Positions 29,811-38,595 of a stretch of DNA of 64,000 nt are shown one piece after another (positions within the stretch are counted from its first letter, which is position 1; every line of letters begins with the position of its first letter). The DNA is from Rhizophagus clarus (lineage: Eukaryota; Glomeromycota; Glomeromycetes; Glomerales; Glomeraceae). The stretch lies in the NCBI GenBank assembly GCA_015698045.1, contig BLAL01000191.1:554001-618000 (forward strand), written 5' to 3'. A model generated the notes under the pieces. The model had not been told where the DNA came from and did not search any database. It worked only from the letters and a program-made list of their open reading frames with translations. Both the position numbers and the translations under genes were made by a program.

Positions 29811-31101
29811 TCTTACCTCCTCTCTCCTCCACTTGGTATAGTATTTGTTCAAAAGCATTGCTTAAGTAATCATCTATTTCAGCTCTATTATAGACTATAA
29901 TTTGTGTATTTCTAAGCCAATCAGTTCGTGAATTCTTTTTTCCTGCTTTATCATTCCCAGGCTTATCATCTATAAGAAATTTGGTTAGAGAACATAGAGC
30001 AAACTTAAATTGTCCACGCTTATCAAATTCTTTTTCAAGTATTTCCTTAAATTGCCTTCTTCGGCTTTCTAGCATTTTTCGTATATCACTTCCATTGTCT
30101 GGATGAGATTGTGGGACTTTTGCACGATGCACAGCTATGGCTCTTTTTTTAAGTGCTGTGCCTAATTCTTCTTGCTCCCTAAATTCTATATCTCTTTCTT
30201 GTTCTTCAGTAATTCCTCCCAAACGCTTGAATTCTTCATTATTTGCCTTTTCTTGCCTACAGTACTCTTCATATTCTTCTTTTGTAGGTGGCCTACTTGC
30301 TTCAGGATCCAATTGCTCAAGATCATGATTTAGAAGATTGCATTCATGCAAGTTTTCTGGTCTATCTCTATCACCTAGTTCAAGTTCTTTCCATCTCTTT
30401 AGCAATCTCGCTCCCCATTTTCTGAAGTGTTCACCAGGCTTACGATTATTTGGATTAATAAATCTGACTGCTTTCTCTGGGATCTTAGGAGCTTGATTAG
30501 AAAGTTCTGTATCACTTGTTGTCAACCTTTCTGGAAATATTTCTTTACGAATTTCAGCTACAACCCCCTTCGCATCTATATAACCCCCCCTCTCTCTATC
30601 AAATCCCCGTCGTAAATATTGGATTGCTGAATATAGAAATGAACTCCATTTTGAAGTAGACATACCTGTATATGGTAGATCACACTCTTTTTTCATCTCT
30701 AAGTAGAAACGCTTTCTATCAAACTCCTCTGGCCTACAACATGTTTCCTGTTGCAAGTTTTTATAAGTGCCTAATTTTCTTTTTATATCCTGATAATTCC
30801 ATTCGATATTAGGATTTTTGAATGGAATATCTTTACTAGAGTCTTGAATAGCCTCTTGAACGGGGTTTTGGTTAACTTCTCGGGTTAGTATTTGAAGAGG
30901 TTCTTGGATAGCCTCTTGAACAGGTTGTTGGTTAACTTCTTGGTTAACTTCTTGAACAGGCGCTTGAATTGGAGTATCAGTTTTAGGTTTGCATGGATTT
31001 TTTCGTCTAAGATGCTCACGAAGTTTATTTGGATTTACACATACTTTGCCACAACGTTTACAAGTTGTATCTTTTTTATCACTTCTAGTTTTTCTACTCA
31101 T
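29800..31101 (-). CDS. C2HC-finger protein (433 aa)
   Basis: The first ATG is at 31101 (MSRKTRSDKK). The frame is open a little further upstream without an ATG. Residues 14-37 form a finger C-x2-C-x12-H-x6-C (CKRCGKVC..., HLRRKNPC). The HLxRKxPC wording is one I associate with giant-virus and related DNA-element fingers. Residues 45-100 contain imperfect repeats (PVQEVNQEVNQ, PVQEAIQEP). The rest is charged and helical with no recognised fold (KRKLGTYKNLQQETCC, HPDNGSDIRKMLESRRRQF). It is divergent from the small Cys-rich gene at 31297 with about 195 bp between. A DNA-binding or replication accessory role is plausible but unproven. Confidence 0.65.
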   Translation of the reverse strand: MSRKTRSDKKDTTCKRCGKVCVNPNKLREHLRRKNPCKPKTDTPIQAPVQEVNQEVNQQPVQEAIQEPLQILTREVNQNPVQEAIQDSSKDIPFKNPNIEWNYQDIKRKLGTYKNLQQETCCRPEEFDRKRFYLEMKKECDLPYTGMSTSKWSSFLYSAIQYLRRGFDRERGGYIDAKGVVAEIRKEIFPERLTTSDTELSNQAPKIPEKAVRFINPNNRKPGEHFRKWGARLLKRWKELELGDRDRPENLHECNLLNHDLEQLDPEASRPPTKEEYEEYCRQEKANNEEFKRLGGITEEQERDIEFREQEELGTALKKRAIAVHRAKVPQSHPDNGSDIRKMLESRRRQFKEILEKEFDKRGQFKFALCSLTKFLIDDKPGNDKAGKKNSRTDWLRNTQIIVYNRAEIDDYLSNAFEQILYQVEERGGKTNA

Positions 31102-31296
31102 AGTGTTAGCTCTTACTGGCACGCTATTACTTACTTATAAAATTTTTTCTTTAATTAATTATTTCCTATACTAAAACTTTTCGATCATAAAAACTCTGAT
31201 ATTTACAAGCTTTCTAAAGCAAGTTCTAGCTATTGTAAAACTGAAGCATTAACTAATTATTAATTAATCTTTTCAAATCTAGTAATAAAAAGTAGG

Positions 31297-31554
31297 ATGA
31301 TCGGTGAATATTCTTGCCCATTTCTCTGCAATACTGGAAAGATTTGCAATAACCCTTGCATTCGCCCAGAAGGTTGCCGATTTCATAGAAAATCAAAAAA
31401 ACGGATACCATGCTCTGACTGCGGGAAGCCTACCGCTTCTTCTTGTGGCCGATGCCCGTTACATATCAGAGGCTATTATGTTACCCAGTATTATGACAGA
31501 TTGCGGACTAAAGCTTTAAACCTGGAATATACTAAGGGTATAATAGGAATGTAA
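31297..31554 (+). CDS. Small Cys/His-rich protein B (85 aa)
   Basis: ATG at 31297, reading toward the right end of the element. The ligand order is C (YSCPFLC), C-x3-C (ICNNPC), C-x2-H (GCRFH), C-x2-C (PCSDC), C (SCGR) and C-x2-H (RCPLH), then a Tyr/Arg-rich tail. It is a paralogue of the protein at 21913-22182: the order of ligands, the TG-x2-CN-x2-C core, and the basic tail agree. The two genes sit next to opposite ends of the element and face outward. A zinc-binding role is likely; the function is unknown. Confidence 0.7.
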   Translation: MIGEYSCPFLCNTGKICNNPCIRPEGCRFHRKSKKRIPCSDCGKPTASSCGRCPLHIRGYYVTQYYDRLRTKALNLEYTKGIIGM

Positions 31555-31559
31555 TGTAT

Positions 31560-32580
31560 TCTCGTTAGATTTATTTAGATCATGATTTTTATGTGCTCTA
31601 GCTTGCCAGAATTATTTACTGATATGTGATTTTTTCGTTAGACTTATAAATTCCCCCGGCAGGGCGGAAACATTAGACAAATAAATAATGTATTAGATAA
31701 GGAGTTAGCCTGTACGAAGCCAATTCCTGATATATATTTTTTCGTTAGATTAATAAATTCCTGGCAAGGCGGACAGACTTATTTTTCAGAAGCTGATTTG
31801 CTATTCGGTTATCTAGACTTCACTGAACCTGTTCTCAGCTTTGGAAAAGTTGAGACAAAAATCTCGTTAGATTTATTTAACAATTATGCTATTTAATGGG
31901 CTAGCTTGCGCAGAAGTCATTCTTGTATATAGAAAAGTTCGTTAGATTTAAAAAGTCACATGATTTTTTGTTAGACTTATTTTCGTTAGACTTATTTATT
32001 AAATATGCTAATTGATGCGCTAGCCTGCATTAAACCCGTTCTTGATTAAGGAAAAGTTAGGACAAATTTTCGTATGACTTATTTTCGTATGACTTATTTT
32101 TTCGTATGACTTATTTAATAAATATACTTATTAATGCGCTAGCCTGCATTAAACCCGTTCTTGATTAAGGAAAAGTTAGGACAAATTTTCGTATGACTTA
32201 TTTTCGTATGACTTATTTTTTCGTATGACTTATTTTCGTATGACTTATTTTTTCGTATGACTTATTTATTAAATATGCTAATTGATGCGCTAGCCTGCAT
32301 TAAACCCGTTCTTGATTAAGGAAAAGTTAGGACAAATTTTCGTATGACTTATTTTCGTATGACTTATTTTTTCGTATGACTTATTTTCGTATGACTTATT
32401 TTTTCGTATGACTTATTTAATAAATATACTTATTAATGCGCTAGCCTGCATTAAACCCGTTCTTGATTAAGGAAAAGTTAGGACAAATTTTCGTATGACT
32501 TATTTTCGTATGACTTATTTTTTCGTATGACTTATTTTCGTATGACTTATTTTTTCGTATGACTTATTTATGGGGGAATT
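31560..32580. repeat. Right-end tandem array (TTCGTATGACTTATTT)
   Basis: Many short copies of TTCGTATGACTTATTT or TTCGTTAGACTTATTT alternate with four near-identical blocks of about 70 bp (GATGCGCTAGCCTGCATTAA...GAAAAGTTAGGACAAA) from about 32005 on. More diverged blocks extend back to 31680. It is non-coding and occupies almost all of the space between the last gene and the right terminus. Confidence 0.88.
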
Positions 32581-32640
32581 GGGACGAAATTTTTGTATGA
32601 TTTATTTTACGATATTGATTTTACCATTCTGGGAGTCATG

Positions 32641-32700
32641 ACACACAATAGCAAGGGGGACGGACTTTACAGTCCTTAAACCCCCAATATGCTATTGTGT
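32641..32700. repeat. Right terminal hairpin
   Basis: CACAATAGCAAGGGGG...CCCCCAATATGCTATTGTG is an imperfect inverted repeat with an inner GGACT-TTAC-AGTCC stem. It forms the last 60 bp of the element and abuts the target duplication. Confidence 0.8.
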
Positions 32701-32706
32701 TCCAAT
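32701..32706. repeat. Target-site duplication TCCAAT (right)
   Basis: Matches 21382-21387; see the element entry. Confidence 0.92.
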
Positions 32707-35042
32707 GAAAAAACATCAAGAGGCTTGTGAAGAGGAATTGCTAAAGAACGTTCCAGTAAATAATGGTTATATAAAGCGTCCTCGAATGATATTTCCTATG
32801 CCAGATTTAAAAAACCAAATTTTTACTATATATCAATGACCTAATTTTGAACAGAATTTAGCCAAATAGACAAATTGTTATGTTAACAGAGATATATTAG
32901 CAGATATTTATGATGGAAAGATTTGGAAAACATTCATGTTAAATGATACCCTATTTTTTACGCCTGAACTTGCAGATTCCAATCTAGGAATAATGATTAA
33001 TCTCGATTAGTTTCAACCTTTCGATCAAACAATATATAGCACAGGAGTAATTTATAGGGTAATATGCAATCTTCCTCGTGAAATTCGATTTAGACAGGAA
33101 AATATGCTAATATTAGGGCTACTCCCAGAACCGCATTAAGTACAAGCAGATAACATAAATCATTTTTTGTCGCCAATTATAACAGAATTACTCAAATTTT
33201 GGACAGGCGTAATATAAAAATGCCAAATAAACCAACTGGCAAAATAATCCAAATGGCAATTATCTGTTACAGTAGTGATATTCCTGCAGCAAGAAAATTG
33301 TGCGGACATATATCTGCGTTAGCAGCTTGCCATCGGTGTTATAAACAAGCTAATAATGGCAATTTTAGTGGTTTTGATGATATGGTTGAATGGTTTAAAA
33401 CTAGAGATTTAGAAGAGTTTTGCAAGAATGTTGTGAAATGGCGTAATTATAAATCAAAAGATGAAAGAAACTATCACGTTTCCAATAATCTTGTTAGGTA
33501 GACAGAATTATTAATTAAGGTTGCCCTACTTTAATCCAATTAGACATTGCGTTGTAGACTCAATGCATAATTTATTTCTTGGAATTGCCAATTGGATTGT
33601 AAAGCATTTATGGATCGATGGAGGAAAAATATCTAAGGATGATCTTAAAATTATGAAAAAATGAGCTGAAGCTATCAAACCGCTAGCCGATATGGGCTGA
33701 ATTCCAAATAAAATATCAGTGGGAGAAGAGTTTTCTGGATTCACTACAGATCAGTGGAAAACCTTCATCTTGGTATATTCAACACTAATAATGTAGGATT
33801 TATTATCCGTTGATGATTATGAAATTTTAGAAAATTTCGTAAGAGCCTGCTCTTTATTAGTTTATCAAATCATCAGCACAAATAAGTTAAATGAAGCTCA
33901 TAGCAGATTAATAAAAATTGGACGACTTATTGAAGAATGTTATGGCAAAGGTTTAATTACATGAAATATCCATCTTTCTCTGCATTTAGCAGAATGCTGC
34001 TGTGACTACAGTCCAATATATTCTTTTTGGTGTTTTTCATTCAAACGAATGAATGGGATATTAGGTAAGTATCCTAACAATGAATGACTTGGACTTTATT
34101 AATATCATAAATTTGTATCAATTCCTAATTATAAAAATCCTTTTAGGTTCTTATCCCAATTCAAAACGATATATTGAACCAGAACTGCTTAGAATTATCA
34201 TGCAGAATTGTAGAATAAATGATCTTATATCAGTTTGGACAAACGACCAGAGGCTCATTAATGGTCTTAAGTTAATTGAGCTTCAGAAAACAACAGGTTC
34301 ATTAGCGGCATACGATGATCTTGAATCTGAAACATTGCTTCAATTCAAACAGATTTTCTGCTGTGAATTAGAAGATACAATCACTAGTAGCGAATTTTAT
34401 CCAGGAAAGTTTTTAAATCCAATTAAAAACTATGTTGAATTACCTGAAAATTTGTATGAATATTTGATTACTTATTATAATGAAGTTTATTGTGAAAATA
34501 TGAATGTTGAATTCAATTCTATGTCAAATCTGATCAATAAAGGTTTACAGAATGATTCGTATATAGTCATGCAATCAATAATTAACCAATGTGGAAGAAT
34601 TCAGATAGCAGCTGAAATTTTCAGATCGGCACTAGCACCTTGATTCAGGAAAAATTCTTATATTTTAGCGAAATTTACCTAAGATAACAAATCAGTAAAA
34701 TTATACCCAGGAATAGTCCAATTTTATTTTGAACATGTATTGCGACTTCTAAATATTGGTGAAAGTATGCACAAACTCGCTTATGTCAAATGGTACCTAC
34801 CTGCTGATAATCATCAAACTAGGTTTTACTGCTGAACTGAAAATGATGATGACTGGAGTATTAATATTGAACTCTGGAAGCTTGACGAATTTTACAAAAT
34901 ATCTTGCGATAGTATAATTCCAATTCATAATATTTATAGCCATTTCATTCCTGCTAAATTTAGAATAAATGACAAGAATAGCAGACGGAAAGTGAAAATT
35001 TACATGGCAGTAATACCGATCAATAGGAAGTTCCATTTATAA
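32707..35042 (+). pseudogene. Tnp2/CACTA-type transposase, 3' part
   Basis: It continues the frame cut at 21387: ATG AAA AAA CAT joins in phase, followed by EELLKNVPVNNGYIK. Further along are FYDGKIWKTF-like, MINLD*FQPFDQTIYSTGVIY, SDIPAARKLCGHISALAACH with CHRCYK, RHCVVDSMHNLFLGIANWIV and a C-terminal IPINRKFHL before TAA at 35040. These are landmarks of the Tnp2 transposase family. At least ten in-frame stops occur, several exactly where the family has Trp (TGG to TGA or TAG), plus frame shifts. The copy cannot make a full protein. Confidence 0.8.
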
Positions 35043-35699
35043 CACTTATAATATTAATAATAATAAATCAGTTCATACTGTATCAAATATACTTAATAAA
35101 CAATAATGTTAAATGTATTAATAAATATTATAAAAAAAGTCATATTATTAGAACAATGAATAAGTCTGATAATTGTCAATCGGTATATATTAGTGTTCCA
35201 CACAAATCAGATTAGACAAAATCAGGTTAGATTTGAAATTTGATTTGACAAATCAAATCTGAAAAGTTTGAATTCGGATTTGAATCAAACTATTCAAATC
35301 TGATTTGAAATTTGATTCGAATTTGATTTGATTTGATTTAAATTTGATTCGATTCAAATCAAATTCAAATTCAAATCAAATCAAATTCATTCAAATAGAT
35401 TTGTGATTTGGTTTGATTTGTTGAATTTTAAATAAAAAAATGCGGTTTGCAACGCAATATTAATAAAAATGTTGTGAAACATTTTTTTTAAATTAATTTA
35501 ATAAAAAAATGCATTTTGCAACACAATACTAATAAAAAAAACATTGCAAAATGTTTTTTTTTAATTATTTAAATAAAAAATGCATTTTGCAACGCATTAT
35601 TAATAAAAAAATGTTGCGAAATGTATTTCTTTAGTGTGTTTAAGGAGGGTTGGACATCATGTGGTTGCAGTAACTACCAATAATATTTACGGTAATTAC

Positions 35700-38063
35700 A
35701 GGACCCCGAATAATACCAATATAACTCACATACGGGTTTGCATAGAGTTTATATGAAATTACTTTATAAACTTACAAATTGAGTTTGCGTAGATCGGTTA
35801 ATTTGGGATATTATGTTTGTGTAGAGTTTATAATAGATATACGTGGATTTATTTTTAAAAAATACTAATTTCAGTAAATTAAATTACTCGGTATTTACCA
35901 AAATTTATTTTATTTTATTTATTTTTTCACTTTTTTTTGGTATTTTATACCAAATTTATTTATTTTTATTATTCTTTTTCAGGTTTTAATACCCTAATTC
36001 CAAAAGTCTGGTCGTATTTTTCATCTGGCAACACTACAAAAAATAAAAAAAAATCAATACTTAATTAATTAAAAAAAAATACCGAAACACCACCCCCAAC
36101 CCTCCCTTACCTTAATTCCAAAAGTCTGGTCATGCTTTTCGTCTGTCAACACTACAAAAAAATAAAAAAAAACAATTAATTAGTTAAAAAAAATAACGAA
36201 AAACACTTCCCCCACCCTCCCTTACCTTAATTCCAAAAGTCCGGTCATGCTTTTCATCTGGTAACACTACAAAAAAATAAAAAAAAAGGTTAATACTTAA
36301 TTAATTAAAAAAAAAATAACGAAACACCTCCTCCAACCCTCCCTTACCTTAATTCCAAAAGTCTGGTCATGCTTTTCGTCTGGCAACACTACAAAAAGTA
36401 AAAAAAAAAGTTAATACTTAATTAATTAAAAAAAAAACAACGAAACACCTCCCCAATCCCTCCCTTACCTTAATTCCAAAAGTTCAGTCGTACATTTCGT
36501 CTGACAACACTACAAAAAAATAAAAAAAAAATAATTAATTAAATAGTTAAAAAAAACACCAAAAAACACTTCCCCACCCTTCCTTACCTTAATTCTAAAA
36601 GTCTGGTTGTGCATTTCATCCGGCAACACTACAAAAAAATAAAAAAAAAACAATTAATTAGTTAAAAAAAATAACAAAAAACACTTCCCCCACCCTCCCT
36701 TACCTTAATTCCAAAAGTCCGGTCATGCTTTTCGTCCGGCAACACTACAAAAAAATAAAAAAAAGGTTAATACTTAATTAATTAAAAAAAAACAATAAAA
36801 CACCGCCCCCAACCCTCTCTTACCTTAATTCCAAAAGTCCAGTCATGCTTTTCGTTCGGCAACACTACAAAAAGTAAAAAAAAAGTTAATACTTAAATTA
36901 ATTAAAAAAAAATAACGAAACACCTCTCCCAACCCCTCCCTTACCTTAATTCCAAAAGTCTGGTCGTGCCTTTCGTCTGGCAACACTACAAAAAATAAAA
37001 AAAAATAATTAATTAAATAGTTAAAAAAAACACCAAAAAATACTTCCCCACCCTCCCTTACCTTAATTCCAAAAGTCCGGTCATGTTTTTCGTCTGGCAA
37101 CACTACAAAAAGTAAAAAAAAAGTTAATACTTAAATTAATTAAAAAAAAACAACGAAACACCTCTCCCAACCCCTCTCTTACCTTAATTCAAAAAGTCCG
37201 GTCATGCCTTTTGTCCGGCAACACTACAAAAAATAAAATAAAAAATAATTAATTAATTAGTTAAAAAAAACACCGAAAAACACTTCTCACCCTTCCTTAC
37301 CTTAATTCCAAAAATCCGGTCGTGCTTTTCGTCTAGCAACACTACAAAAAGTAAAAAAAAAGTTAATACTTAATTAATTAAAAAAAAAACAACGAAACAC
37401 CTCCCCCGACCCCTCCCTTACCTTAATTCCAAAAGTCCGGTCGTGCATTTTATCTGGCAACACTACAAAAAGTAAAAAAAAAGTTAATACTTAAATTAAT
37501 TAAAAAAAAACAATGAAACACCTCCTCCAACCCCTCCCTTACCTTAATTCCAAAAGTCTGGTCATGCATTTCATCTGGCAACACTACAAAAAAATAAAAA
37601 AAAATAATTAATTAAATAGTTAAAAAACACCGAAAAACACTTCCCCACCCTCCCTTACCTTAATTTCAAAAATCCGGTCGTGCTTTTCGTTTGGTAACAC
37701 TACAAAAAATAAAAAAAAAGTTAATACTTAAATTAATTAAAAAAAATAACGAAACACCTCCCCAACCCCTCCCTTACCTTAATTCCAAAAGTCCGGTCAT
37801 GCCATTCATCCGATAACACTACAAAAAATAAAAATAAAAAATAATTAATTAATTAGTTAAAAAAACACCGAAAAACACTTCCCCACTCTCCCTTACCTTA
37901 ATTCCAAAAGTCCGGTCGTGCCTTTTGTCTGGCAACACTACAAAAATAAACTGATAAATGATTAAAAAAAAGATCAGATATTCAGATTATCTGATTAGAT
38001 CGGCAAGTCATATGACCCTGTCTTTATACATTTGTGAGTTATATTAGTATTGTTCGAGGTCCT
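35700..38063. mobile_element. Nested element, ends AGGACC/GGTCCT (8-bp TSD)
   Basis: The left end AGGACCCCGAATAATACCAA is matched inverted by TTAGTATTGTTCGAGGTCCT, and the match extends into ATATAACTCACA (about 32 bp). GTAATTAC occurs directly on both sides (35692-35699 and 38064-38071). The 8-bp TSD suggests hAT or a related superfamily. It carries a 17-unit minisatellite and no transposase. A fragment of the same family starts at 13501. Confidence 0.88.
35983..37945 (-). repeat. 17-unit minisatellite of exon/intron-like units
   Basis: Units of 116-122 bp. On the minus strand each reads T-tract-TGTAG, then a 41-nt segment TGTTGCCAGACGAAAAGCAT...GGAATTAAG, then GTAAGGGAGGG. That is an acceptor, a mini-exon and a donor. 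AACTAATTAATT, a possible branch site, precedes the T-tract in many units. The core resembles that of the 5491-6016 array (GTTGCC-G...GACCGGACTT...GTAAG). Frames such as 36843-37103 on the minus strand are read-through of two units (LPDEKHDRTFGIK repeated). Confidence 0.8.
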
Positions 38064-38342
38064 GTAATTACGTTTAATCAGGTCATGTATATTTAATTCG
38101 ATTTAATTTGGATTTGATTTGGATTTGTCAGATTTGATTCGGATTTGATTGAATTAGTTTAAGCTAATTTGAATTTGATTTGAAATCGAATCAAATCTTT
38201 TTTTTTTAATTTGGATTTGAACTCAAATCTTGTTTTTAAGTTTGGATTTGATTTGCAAATCAAAATTATCAAATTAAATCAAATCAAACTTCAAATCAAA
38301 TCTGAATTGATTTGATTTGACCAAATCGTTTGCAGAACACTA

Positions 38343-38595
38343 GTATATATCAATTGAATTCAGTTTTACAAGTAGTAATAATTATATATCATATTGAATG
38401 ATGACTATTGAATTATTACCTACAGTAATTTATTCAAATTAAAAAATATAATCAATTCGGCTAACCTAAATTTTTATATAGTTATCAATCAGGCATATGC
38501 CCTATTGATTACTAAATTTTGGCTAACTTATTAGTCTAATAGTTATCAATAGGGCATATACCTGATTTATTAGCTTTCGACCTGTGTGATTTGTA
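38343..38595. other. Intergenic with TATCAATAGGG-type repeat fragment
   Basis: Contains the hAT-like target duplication, then AGTTATCAATCAGGCATATG and AGTTATCAATAGGGCATATACC, ending CGACCTGTGT. The same terminal word, inverted, opens the foldback at 50799. Confidence 0.5.

Larger units (their letters stand above)
21388..32700. mobile_element. 11.3-kb gag-pro / PolB / integrase element
   Basis: It is bounded by the 6-bp duplication TCCAAT and inserted inside a Tnp2-type transposase gene. Genes in order: Cys/His-rich small protein (-), PolB-like palm with F-box/LRR (+), a doubtful small frame (-), coiled-coil protein (+), gag-pro-finger in three frames (-), DDE integrase (+), C2HC-finger protein (-), Cys/His-rich small protein (+). 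Adjacent genes overlap at 25515-25529, 28713-28731 and 29800-29810, which is virus-like packing. All main frames are intact, unlike the decayed host transposon, so the insertion looks comparatively young. I see no reverse transcriptase, RNase H, LTR, packaging ATPase or capsid gene of the Polinton type. The 6-bp TSD and the integrase fit Polinton/Maverick integration; gag, pro and frameshifting fit retroelements. Confidence 0.88.
35191..38342. mobile_element. hAT-like non-autonomous element (perfect 8-bp TSD)
   Basis: The left end is TAGTGTTCCACACAAATCAG; the right end, ATTTGACCAAATCGTTTGCAG followed by AACACTA, is its inverted counterpart. GTATATAT flanks it at 35183-35190 and 38343-38350. 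Subterminal regions are dense in AAATCAAAT/ATTTGATTT motifs. Between 35440 and 35630 there is a short array of TTGCAACGC/GTTGCGAAA units. It has no transposase. It contains a nested element at 35700-38063. Confidence 0.9.

Noticed and set aside
21388..32700. Calling the 11.3-kb element an LTR retrotransposon
   Set aside because: Gag, protease and integrase are present, but no RT or RNase H frame was found and the two ends share no long direct repeat. The integrase is on the opposite strand from gag.
18760..35042. Fixing CACTA terminal repeats for the Tnp2 element
   Set aside because: No convincing CACTA/TAGTG end pair with a short duplication was found around the gene. Only tandem repeats on the left are suggestive.
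36843..37103. 86-codon minus-strand frame
   Set aside because: It is read-through of two minisatellite units, including their intron-like spacers.
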